DNA of 64,000 bases from Hyperoodon ampullatus (lineage: Eukaryota > Chordata > Mammalia > Artiodactyla > Ziphiidae), in assembly GCA_949752795.1 (NCBI GenBank), contig OX457056.1:203981654-204045653 (forward strand). Reading direction: 5' to 3'. The notes below the pieces were generated by a model that was not told where the DNA came from, searched no databases, and worked only from the letters and a program-made list of their open reading frames with translations. Shown piece after piece: positions 11,101 to 23,100 of this stretch (its first letter is position 1; every line of letters begins with the position of its first letter). A program made the position numbers and the translations under genes.

Positions 11101-14100
11101 TGAGACTTAATTAGTGGTCTCTCCTGGAAAAGGTCCCATGTACATGTTGTATGCTGTATGTATGCTGTTGTCAGGTAGTCTTTTGTGTGCGTCTGTTAGA
11201 TCTAGCTGATATATTGTGTTATTTAAGTCCTCTATTTCCTTATCTTCTGTCTAGTTGTTCTATCCATTATTGACAGTGGGATACTGAAATCTCCAACTAT
11301 TATCATAGAACCATTTACTTCTTTCAATTCCGTCAGTTTTTGCTTCATATATTTTGACGGTCTGTCATTAGGTACAAAATGTTTTAAGATTACTATGTCT
11401 TCTGGCTGTATTGAACCTTTTATTAATATATAATGTCCTTCTTTGTCTCCTGCAACATTTTTTTAAATTTAGTTGTTTATTTATTGGCTGTGTTGGGTCT
11501 TCGTTGCTGTGCACGGGCTTTCTCTAGTTGTGGTGAGCAGGGGCTACTCTTCGTTGGGGTGTGCAAACTTCTCATTGTCGTGGCTTCTCTTGTTGTGGAG
11601 CATGGGCTCTAGGCGCACAGGCTTCAGTAGTTGTGGCACGTGGGCTCAGTAGTTGTGGCTTGTGGGCTCTAGAGCGCAGGCTCAGTAGTTGTGGCACATG
11701 GGCTTAGTTGCTCCGTAGCATGTGGGATCTTCCCAGACCAGGGATTGAACCCATGTTCCCTGTATTGGCAGGCGGATTCTTAACCACTGTGCCACCAAGG
11801 AAGCCCTCTTGCAACATTTTTGATTTAAAGTTTATTTTGTCTGACATTAGTATAACTGCCCCTGTTCTCTTTTGGTTACTATTTGCATGGGATATATTTT
11901 TCTGTCCTTTCACTTTCAACCGATCTGCGCTTTTGGATCTAAAGTGAGTTTCTTGTAGTTGGCATATAGTTGGAATTCTCGGGGTTTTTTTTTTCAATCC
12001 ATTCTGCCAATCTCTGTCTTTTGATGGGAGAGTTCAATCCATTTACATTTAACCTAATTACTGATTAGAGGGACTTACTTCTGACATTTTGCTATTTGTT
12101 TTCTAGATGCCTTATAGCTTTTGGTCCCTCAATTCCTGCATTACTGTCTTCTTTTGTGTTTAGCTGATTTTTTTAATAGTGAAATGTTTAAAATTTCCTT
12201 TTGTGTATATTCTAGAGTTATTTTCTTTGTGGTTACCACAGGGATTACATTTAGCATCCCATAGTTATAACACACTAATTTGAATTTATTCTAGTTTAAC
12301 TTCAATAATATATAAAACCTCTGTTCCTTCTCCTTTGCAGCTCTGTCCCCACCCTTTTCAGGTGTTGATGTCACAAAACCACAACTTTATACACTGTGCC
12401 CAAGAACACAGACTAATAATTCTTTTAAATGTATTAGGCTCCTAAGATTCTTGGTTTACAGGTTTTTTTTTCTTTTAGCATTTTGAATATACCAGCCTAC
12501 TGCCTTCCAGCCTCCAAAGTTTCAGATAAGAAATCTGATCATCTTACTGATGTGACAAGTTGTTTTTCTCTTGTAGCTTTCAAGTTTCTTTCTTTTGTTT
12601 TGACTCTCAAAAGTTTGATTATAATGTGTCTTGGTGTGGTCTCTTTGAGTTCATCTTAATTGGAGTTAACTGAGCTTCTTGGATGTTTATATTCATGTCC
12701 TTCATCCTATTAGGGATGTTTTCAGCCATTATTTCTTCAAATATTCTCTCTGCCCCTTTCTCTCTTCTTCTGGGACTCCCACAATGCATATGTTGGTCCA
12801 TTTGATGATGTCCCACAGGTTCTTTAGGTTCTGTTCACTTCAGATTCTTCCTGCTCAAATCTGCCTTTGGATCACTGGTAAACTTTTCATTTCAGTTACT
12901 GTACTTTTCAGAACCTCTTTTTGGTTCCTTTTTAGTTTTTGTATCTCTTTATTGATATTTTCTATTTTGTTCACCCATCATTTTCTTGAGCATCTTTAAG
13001 ACAACTGTTTCAAAGTCTTTGGGTAATAAATCTGCCATCAGGTCTTTTTCAGGGACAGTTTCTGTTGCTTTTTTTCCCCTTTGAATGGGCCATAGTTTCC
13101 TGTCTCTTTGAATGTCTTTCATTTTTAGTTGAAAACTGGACATTTGAATCTAATAATGTGGTAACTCTGGAGATTAGATTCTTCACCTTCTGTGGTGTTT
13201 GCTGCTTTTTGTTATTGTTTTTATTTTTTTATTTTTTGGTTGTTGTAGGCTATCTCTGTGTCAAGGAGCAGCCTGAGATGGAAACCTAAGGTCTTCTCAG
13301 GTCTATTTCTGAGCCTGTGCCTTTTCCTGGGCATGTGTGGTCGCTTTCTAATTTTCCCCATATATGCAGGTGCTTCTGAATGTTCTAGTCTTTCTTTTCT
13401 GGCTCCAAAAGGGGTAAAAAAGAGAAATGAAGGGGTTTAAAAAAAAAAGGGTGCCAGTCTTTTAAACCCCCTGGAAGTCACTTCAGCTGTTGGGTGAGGA
13501 GCTTACAACAATGGGAGGAGATACAACAATGGCCACCCACCTCTCTGCCTGCACCTCTGTGATCAGAAGCAGCAACTGGTGATCAGAGCACAAATCCCTG
13601 ATACATGGAGGACTGGGTCCTTTTTGCCCCTGCTAGCTCCCACAAGCTCTGTACAAACTGCTCCAGAAACACATGCACAGCCGCCTGCCATGTAGCCGGG
13701 GATGGGAGATGAGTAGCTGTTACTAAGATCTGAAAATTGACTAAAATTAACCCCAATTTATTGTCCAAACATTCCTCTGGAAGTTGCTAGCCTTGACAGA
13801 CTCCAGAGTTCCAAAACAGCTACATCAGACAGATGCAATTGTTGTCTAAGTGGAGGGAAGGATTCTTGGTGTTCTTACTCTGCCATATTCCTAAGAGTTT
13901 CATAAAACACCAATTTATTTCATCCTCATAACAACCCACAATGTAGGTATGATTATTATCCCTGCTTTGTGTATAAAGAAACTGAGGCACAGACTTGCTC
14001 AAGGCCACACAGCTACAAAGTGGCAGAGCTGGGATTCAAACCTAAGCAAGGTGGCTCCAGAGCCCAGCTCTTCGCAACTATGCATGTGGCCCATCTTCAG

Positions 14101-17100
14101 ACAAACCCTATATCAGTGCTTTAGGGACCTAAAACTGGCCCATGTTTATAATCCTTTCATTATTGTAGGTTTACCCTCTGCTGAAATATTCATAAGTGAC
14201 TAAAGGTTTTAAGTTCTCCTACCAATCATACTGCCAAGGAAAACTCAATGGTATGTTTCATACGGAAAGGTTAGAAACAAACTGAAGGTTCAGTAGGAAT
14301 ACTTAAATAAATGGTTGAATATCTATCAATACATATAGTGGAATACTGTGCAGCCATTAAAAAGACAGGTACTTTTACACATACTGTTGCTGAATGACCG
14401 CTAGAAGCCAATGTTAGATTTAAAATACAAGGTATAAAACACTGAGTATTGTATGCTAAGCTTTACTTATGTTTTTTAGAAAGGATAAACTATACAAACA
14501 TGTTTATAAGTGCATATAACATCTCTAGAAGGATATGCCAGAAACTAGTAACACCCACTGCCTTTGGAAAGGGGAACACAGAGCCTGGGGCTCAGTGTTG
14601 GGAGGGAGTCTCACTTTTTCTGTGTGTGTTTTTGTACTTTTTGACTTTTTACCCTGTGCATACATTATTCAGAATAATTTTTTAATGTCATAGGTATTTC
14701 TTATGAAAAGGGGTGGCTGTAACAGACTCTGACAGTTCCTACAAGGTATGTTTACTGGTATTCTCAGTTACTCATGCTCCAGAATTTGTCTCCTGGGAGT
14801 TTACTAGTTCCAGAGAATTGGCTTATGTTTTTTAAAGGCTCCCATTTACAGACTGAGTAGCAGAGCCTGTCCACCTTGACACACACACTCACCAAAGCAG
14901 GAGCTGGCCTGTGGATTAGAAGTGGATATAAAACCTGCCACTTTATAGGCCCTCAGGTCACCAAGGCTGTTTGGTTCTCCTAAGAAATGAAGTGTGAATT
15001 GCTTTCATTTGCTTCAGCAGGCCCTAGGATTACTTTAATCCACCCTGTTCCTAATACACATCAAAATGAGAATCTAGCCAGATGGCGTGGGACTACCATG
15101 AGTGCAGGAATGTCACCTGGGGACCAGCCTCTCCTCTCATCCCTTCTTGGTTGAAGAATCCCACATTTCACAGCTCTAAAAAGCTCCTTAAATTGTGGAT
15201 AGGTGGTTTCTCCCCCAACTAAAGGATATTTATCCTTCTTGTTCTGAATGACGTGAACAATAGTTAGAAACCTTGCATTAAAATAATAGATTGCTTTCAG
15301 TTTATTTTAAGAGCTGTTGTCACACCACTCTGGGAGGTGACTTCATGGGTCCTTAAAAGCTAAATAAGGCTGCATACCATAAACACCAGGGCTGGAGATC
15401 TGGTCCAGCTCCACCTGCTGACTCAGCCTGGAACAGGTCCAGGCCCCAGGGATATATGGGCTTTAAGGACTGGAGATGGACCTCCCGAGAGAGAAAGAAA
15501 GCAGAATGAGGAGGCCTGTGCTCATTAACAAGCCTTTCCACTTTTCTTCTGGCGTCATTTGTTGACATATGCCAACATTTTTTAATAGCACATGTTTTCA
15601 AAAGGTAGACTTTGAAAAGTCACCTTTAAGAGCGATCAGTGTACACAGGATTTAAACATAGGACTAACGCTTTCTTCTCTTTCTAACTAGTATGAAAATG
15701 GTAATGTCTGTTGTCAGACTCTCTACAGTTTGAGTTTCTAACCACTAGGGGCCGACCTAACTCCACTAAAACCAACTATTTTCTCAACCATTTCTTTTGC
15801 AAATTATCAGGTTTCAAGATGACTGAATTACACTGTTCACAAACTGTAATGTCTAGAACCATTCCTCCCAACCTTGAAGGGCTTGATGTTAGAAGAGAGG
15901 AAAATGTCAGGTTTCGGTTCAGAGACAAGAAGGAAGAGTGGAACAAGAAATAACACAAATTACAGAGGACACGAAACCAGAAGGATGTTAAAAAGTCCTA
16001 GCCTAACAGCTGACCTTGCTGTATCAGAATCACTTGAGGAGCTCACCTGTCTAGCCCCCATCCCAGCCCCTAGTGAATCAGAATCCCTAGGGGTGGTACC
16101 TGAGTGTTGTATGTTCAAAAAAGCTCCAAGGTTGGCTCTTACGTGTGGCCCATGTCAGAACAACTGTGCAAGGCTAACGCTCACTTTAGAAAGGAGGAGT
16201 CTGAGGCTCAGAGAGGGCAGGTATCTTGACCAGTCATGCTTCCAAGTTGTTACTGGGAAAGGCCCCAGGTTTCTTGACTCTCCATCTAGTGCTCTCCGGG
16301 AAGGAACAGCCCCCTCCAGGGCACCGAGACACATGTACATTACACCACTTACGATTTGGTTTCTGGCAGTCTTCTTGAATGATCTGGTGGATCTTTCTGT
16401 GCAATTCTTTGTCTTCTCTGGTTACCTAAATAGGAAAAACAGTTCGGAAAGAAATGTTAAGTAAAACAGAGGTTGTGTCATCCAGACTCCCAAATTAGTC
16501 TTTAGGATAGTTTCTAAAGATTTCATAACAATCCGCAATCCTACACCAACAATGAGTGTCGCTTTTGATACCTGGCTAGTTGTCAAACCAGTTCTGTCCC
16601 TAAGTAGCTCACTGCTCTGAAGTCCACCCACAGGCATATTCCCTCGGGAGGTGGTTTACGGGGGGCCGTGATAGAAAGAAAAGCTGGAATCCCTTGCTTT
16701 CAAGGGGCAACTTTCTTCTTAAATATTCATAAAATTTCTCTTATTCATTAGATTCTTGGGGGAGGCACAAGTGATCAAACCCGAGGACTCTTTCCTCTTG
16801 TGTTTCTTCTTTTCTGTCTTGGGTTTCACATTCCTTCACCCAACCATGGGGAAAAAAACAAAAGAAATAAAACTGTAAGGCAAAGCTAGCAAGAGAGTAA
16901 ATCTAGCTTATGAATGGAAACACTGTCTGTTCTCAAAGGCAAACATAACCAAGGTTCCTTTCTCAGCCAGCTCCGGTAAGAGGGAAGCAGCCATCAAATG
17001 GGTTTCACCATCATGTTCAACAGTAAATCTAAAATCAAAGAGAAATAAAGGGAAAAAGAGGAAGAAAGGAAGGGGAAAAAAGGAAGAACGGAAGGAGAAA

Positions 17101-20100
17101 AAAAAAAGTACGCAAACAAACACATATGTCAGGAATGCTCCTTGGACTGACGGACTTGGAATGAGCAGATTTAAGAATGGGGATTCTGATAAGGACCCTT
17201 CTCTGGACTTACAGGGTGTTGGGAAGATTAAGTAAGGTAATGTGGGAGAGCTGCTGAAAGCTGGAAAGCACTATACAGAGAGAAGATAACTCTGTCCCTG
17301 AGGCAATGCCCTCAGGAAAACAGAAACCTAGGAGCCAGGGTTGAGGTAGAGGGGCGGAGTGAAGTCAGAGAAGGGGGGTGGCTCTGCTGAGGAAAACAGA
17401 GCTATTAGAACTGGATCACCCCATTCCAGCTCAGACTGATTCACAGGAGGAAGTGCCCCAGCCCTGCCACACCTCATCCCTAGACTGCTGCCCATGGTCT
17501 GCTGTTCCTCAGGAAGAGCGGCTTCCTACTGACCCAGGAGGCCACGCAGAGCCTCCCGGGGGGCGATGTGAGGGTGCGGGTGGGGGTGGGAGGGTGTTAG
17601 GGTGAGTTGCCCAGCATGAGCTTCTCCAACCCCCCAAGAAGCAACCAGCTCCCACCAGGCCTGCCCATCCTGGGAGGTGGGGGGAGTGGGGGGCTGCCCT
17701 CACCCTTATACGGAATGGAATACCCTTTTCAGAAGTTATTTAAATAGTATTTAAAACATATCTTAATTGTTCTAAATGTTCTAAAATGGGGAATCACTAG
17801 AGTTAATCAACATCAAGAAAATGTCCTATCAAGGAAAGCTTCCCCTCGGGAATCATGCCTGTAAAGAATGAGGCTTCTGACTCTAGGTCCATCCACCTCA
17901 CTACAAATTTCGTTTCTTTTTATGGCTGAGTAATATTCCATTGTGAAGTAAGTCAGAAAGAGAAAGACAAATACCATATGCTAACACATATATACGGAAT
18001 CTAAGAAAAAAAAATGTCATAAGAACCTAGGGGTAAGACGGGAATAAAGACACAGACCTACTAGACAATGGACTTGAGGATATGGGGAGGGGGAAGGGTA
18101 AGCTGTGACAAAGTGAGAGAGTGGCATGGACATATATACACTACCAAACATAAAATAGCTAGCTAGTGGGAAGCAGCCGCATAGCACAGGGAGATCAGCT
18201 CGGTGCTTCTTTGACCACCTAGAGGGGTGGGATGGGGAGGGTGGGAGGCAGGGAGACGCAAAAGGGAGGAGATATGGGAATATATGTATATGTATAGCTA
18301 ACTCACTTTGTTATAAAGCAGAAACTAACACACCATTGTAAAGCAATTATATTCCAATAAAGATGTAAAAAAAAAAAAAAAAGAATGAGGCTTCTGGGAT
18401 CTCTCAGAGTTCTGATCTGTCTTCAGGAGAATCGCTCACAGCTGGAGCTACATCTATGCTACTAAAGTGGACATCAATATCGATAACAATATCAGTATCA
18501 GCTTGGTTCCTCCCATATTAAAGGTGGGCAGTGAGAGGTGAACTTTTAACTCAAAGTATGAGGTAGACAAGCACTTGTACCCCTGGTGGGAATGTTAATT
18601 GGTACCACTTTTGGAGGAGGCAATCAAAAGCTTAAAGGTACATGCCCTTTACTCCAGCAATTCCCCTTTTAAGAGTCAATCTTATGGAAATACTTACATA
18701 AGTCCACAAAAAAACAGACATAGCAACACTATATGTGAGTTGGAAACAATATAAATGTCCATCAGAGATAAGTGGTTAAACAATTTATGGCAAGTTCCCA
18801 CAATATGGAAAACCATGCAGATGTCAAAAAGAATGAGATAGATTTATAAGGACTAATATGGAAAGATGACTGTGATGTGCTATTTTGGCATCCCAAAAAG
18901 TTGCTGAGCATTATTTAGAGCAGTGGTTCTCCACTGTGTCAGGGGACACTTGGCAATGTCTGGAGTCGCTTAGGTTGCCACAGTTGGGGGTGCTGCTACC
19001 GGCATCTAGTAGGTGAAGGCCAAGGATGTACCAAACATCCTACAATGCAAAGGACAACACCCCACAACAAAGAATCATCTGGCTCAAACAGTGCTGAAGC
19101 TGAGAAATCCTGATTTAGAGGAAGATCACATTTTTTTGGTAACAGGAGCATATATTTACATGTGTGCCGAAGGCTGTACTGTTAAAAGCGGTATCTTGAG
19201 GAAAGATAAGGGCCAACTTTCACTCCTTACTTTGTGTACCTCCTAATGACTGATTTTTAAAAAACAGTAAATAAACAATCCTAAGTAATAAATATATTTG
19301 CAATTGAAGCTAAGAAAAAAAATTAAGTTGCAGGTCTCTTACATAGAATAGGTTATCAAAACCACCATCTTTCTGGAAAACAAGTCCTTCTTCCTGCAGC
19401 AGCTTTATAGCATTCCTAAATATACTATGAATTGCCTTGGAAGTGGTGTCATTCTTAAAATCCACCTGTAGGAAGAAAAAAAGGAAAAAAAAAAAGAAGA
19501 AAAAAAATAAGTCCCATCTTACAGCACTTGAGGGCAACTCCCTAGACCAACTGGTTATAAATTCACCCAACAGGCTTTTTATCTGCTGAGTCAAAAAGAT
19601 TCAGGTACGCACGGGTCTAGCAGGATGGTATTTAAGGAGGATTGGGAAGTTTGCTCCGGCAGAATCACACTCGATAACTGTTCCACACCTTGGATATGAT
19701 TTTTTGTTTGTTTAATTCATTTAACTCAATGATATAAAATGGAAATCTCAGAATGACAATCTTTGATTTATTTTTTTATACAGAGCCAAAAATTCTACAC
19801 CTACTGGCTCACTTTTTTCATTAAAATTGTGGCCATATATACAACTTCTTCCTACGGACATCAAAGAATTTTACACACATTGAAATAATAAGTTGGGGAT
19901 TCCAGCACATAGAGAGTATTAAATAGACTCCTCATTTTAAATGGAGGACAGTGGAGCAAACAGCTGTGCAGAGATCTGTCAAAGGGGAGGGTCCATGGGC
20001 TGAAGGTGGACAGGGCCCTAGGGGAAGCAAGAACACCATGAGGAAGGACCCTCTGCTGCTGTCAGTTTGCTCTCTCCTCAATTTCAGTATCCCTTCCCTT

Positions 20101-23100
20101 CTCTAAGAGTCAAGTTTGCCTAGAGAGGTTACCAGGTCATCCTACTTCTTATTTCAAGGAGGCCAGGTTTTCAGCTATGTCCTACCATGGTTAACTAGAT
20201 TGTGTGCTTCTTGAGTTGGGGACTCATCTCGGCCACCTGCTCCCTGACACATAGTGGGTGATGGAGAAAATATGTGTGCAATCAAGGGAAATACCCCATA
20301 TAGGTAGGCGATATCCTCCTAATTATTCCATTAGGGATTTTCAGTTCATTCCTAAAACAAAGGAAGTGGTAAGTAATAAGTGTCCTTCAAGGTACAGATC
20401 CATTTGTAATGTGACAGAAATACATCAAGATACTAGAAAGATCAGAGTGCCAAAGAAACAAGGCAAAGCTTCCAAAAGGGTGTTGGAAGGCACAGTCCTA
20501 CTCCTCTAATGGAAGGTCCTTATGGAGGCTGTCTGGGGCAGCACCCACAGATGTTGAAACAGAGAGCGGGCCTGGGATTTGCTGATGACATTCCCACAAA
20601 GTGACAGGGAGAGGAAAGGAACTCCCAAATGGCCTCAAGTATTGACAGTTCCATCCTGAAAGAAACCTTGGCTTTCTAGAAGAGGCCTCCCAGACAGGCA
20701 CTGTTTGAATCTAACAGATCTTGGTGATGTTTCACAAATGTGCTCTCCCGAGCTGAACAGGAGAGACTAACATTCTTAATTAATAGCCTAGGTTTTTCCT
20801 CAACAGAACAGGCCTGGAGAGCCTGGCCAGTAGAACAGGAGGGCCTGAGAGTTGACAAGCACTCCAGGTTATGACAGCACCCATTCTCTGAAGGGAGAAT
20901 AGGTTGAGAAATATTTGATGACTCCCACGGGCAGAAAAGCTATCTGGGTGTGTGTAGAATAAACACCTCACCCAGCGATCCTCAGTCACATATCTTTTTA
21001 TTCAGGGGGGCTTGAGGCAAAGCTGTTTTTAATTTCATACGTGAGTGCTCTGACTTAGGAAAAGAATGCTCAACCCAACACAGGCTCCCCTACCTGACTT
21101 TATAACTACTTCATCTTCATAATTCTCAGGAGATTCGTCTTCTTTGGTCAATTTAATATAAGGATCCTAAGGGTTGAGTTTATGAGGTCTCTTACCAATA
21201 TAGAAATAAATTGGAAACTGACTAGAAATGTTGTTGCACGATTATTCCTGTCATTAAAAATGACTCTTGGTTATCCTCAGACCATACAGAAAGCCCGGTT
21301 CCTCCTCCCGGATTTCAGTCAGATCAAGCAGCAGGAAGAGAGGGTGTGAGGCCTGGGAGAGTAAAAGCAGTTTCTGCTGTGAACAAGGAGGACCCAGCAG
21401 AAAAGGTTCTCTGTAAATATAAACAATATGTGAAGCTTCCTTTCCAAAAACATTTGCCTCAGCTGACCTCAGGACATAATTCCCTGCTGGTTATAAAGAC
21501 ACAGTCTCAAGGATAAAGCCTCCAATCGTCCCTCTAGCTAGTAGCTTTTCCTGGCCTGAGATGTGTGTCTTTCTTGTCTTTTTCTAAAGAGCAATGACAG
21601 ACTCATCCCATTCAGGAAACCAAAACTGTTCAGAAACAAAAACAGTGACCGGCTGAACGGGCTGAGCCTTAGCAGGGCCTCTCCTTGTGGCAGGTCAGGA
21701 ACTGGGTGGATCTCTGAAATATATATATAGTCTTCATTCCCAAACAAACTCAACATTTATCGAGTTGTCAAAGAAACAATGGCTTTGCAAGGTTTGCTTA
21801 TCATGTTTCTGGATTTGCTAAAAAGGGCCACTGTGGAAAAAAAGAAAGGGGGAAAACATTCAAACCCACTCTCCCCAGCCTCTAAGCTAAGACAACATCA
21901 CAATGATTTTTTTTTGTTAAGCTTTCATCTGTATGACTACAGAAAGTGCCAAAGGATCTAAGGTTTCACCATCATTGTAAAGCATCCTGGGTCTCCCAGG
22001 CTCTATTAAACAGAATTCAATTTAATGACACTGACCTCCCCAACCAGAGCCATGTGAGGGAATAATTCATAAATGATGGAAAAGTAGTTTCCAAAGACAA
22101 AACAGATATACTGCCATATTCATTTCTTTTTAAACATATAGCACCGGGCAGACACAAATTTCTGCTCTAAGCATTCTCAAAAAGATATCACACCAAAAGT
22201 CCTCCCTGGAATGTTCTGAATGGAGAGGCCTTTTAGTCCTCAATTCTCCCTACTTAATTATCGCAGAAGAGCTGGCTCACAGGAAGAACACGGTCTTTGT
22301 TAAGCTTCAAAGTTTCCTTCTAAACATGCCAGGAGAGTGGTCAGAAGTCCTGGGAGGCCAAGTTGGCATTGAGCCTCCTCTAAATGATTAAATGGGAGGA
22401 AGGTCACTCCTGCTGTCAGTGGACAGCTGGGGAGCTACAACTGTGCAGAAGCAACGGTGGCACAGAACAAAGCGGCCAGTCCTGACCCTCCCCACCTCGG
22501 TGTTTCCTGAGACAATATCCCTCATCTCCATGTATGAAATTGCGGGTCACTGGGCACGCAGCCTGGTGACAGGAAGAGATAATCAAGTTCACGAATGAAA
22601 CTGAGAAGCAGTGGTCATGCTTAGGAGGTCAGGACAGGGACCTGGTATCTCTTCCACCAGAATCACAAAGAATAATTATGTTACCTCACAAGGGTACTCA
22701 TGGCAGCCCTGGTGGTAATGGCAAAAGACTAGAAAACATCTAAACAGTCCAGGAATGGAGAGACCCCTTAAGGAAATTATGATACACATAGTGAAAGATT
22801 ATTATAGAGTGGCAAATATGTAAGTATGGCTAGGAAAGGACCTATAAGACATGCTGTCCAGTGAAAACCTAGGTAGATATCGTGTTTAGTATGATACCAT
22901 TTGTGTAAAAAAGGGGACACAACTACTTCTAGTTTATATATGCAGATTATCTCCAGAAGGATACTCATGAGACTAGTAATGGTGCTCGTCTCTGTAGAAA
23001 GGGGAGGAGGAAGGAGGATGGGAAGGAAACTTAAAAACTAGACAGTTTCCTGGACTATTCCAACTTTTATTTTTTATTTATCTAGTTTTGTTTTCTCGTT

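Noticed and set aside
10335..13890. Possible active L1 from its length
   Set aside because: Stops, frameshifts and a SINE insertion break it; only short ORF2-like pieces remain.
15874..16464. 196-codon plus frame covering STN1 exon 9
   Set aside because: It is opposite a confirmed exon and runs through MER5A-like and MIR text; it is an antisense shadow.
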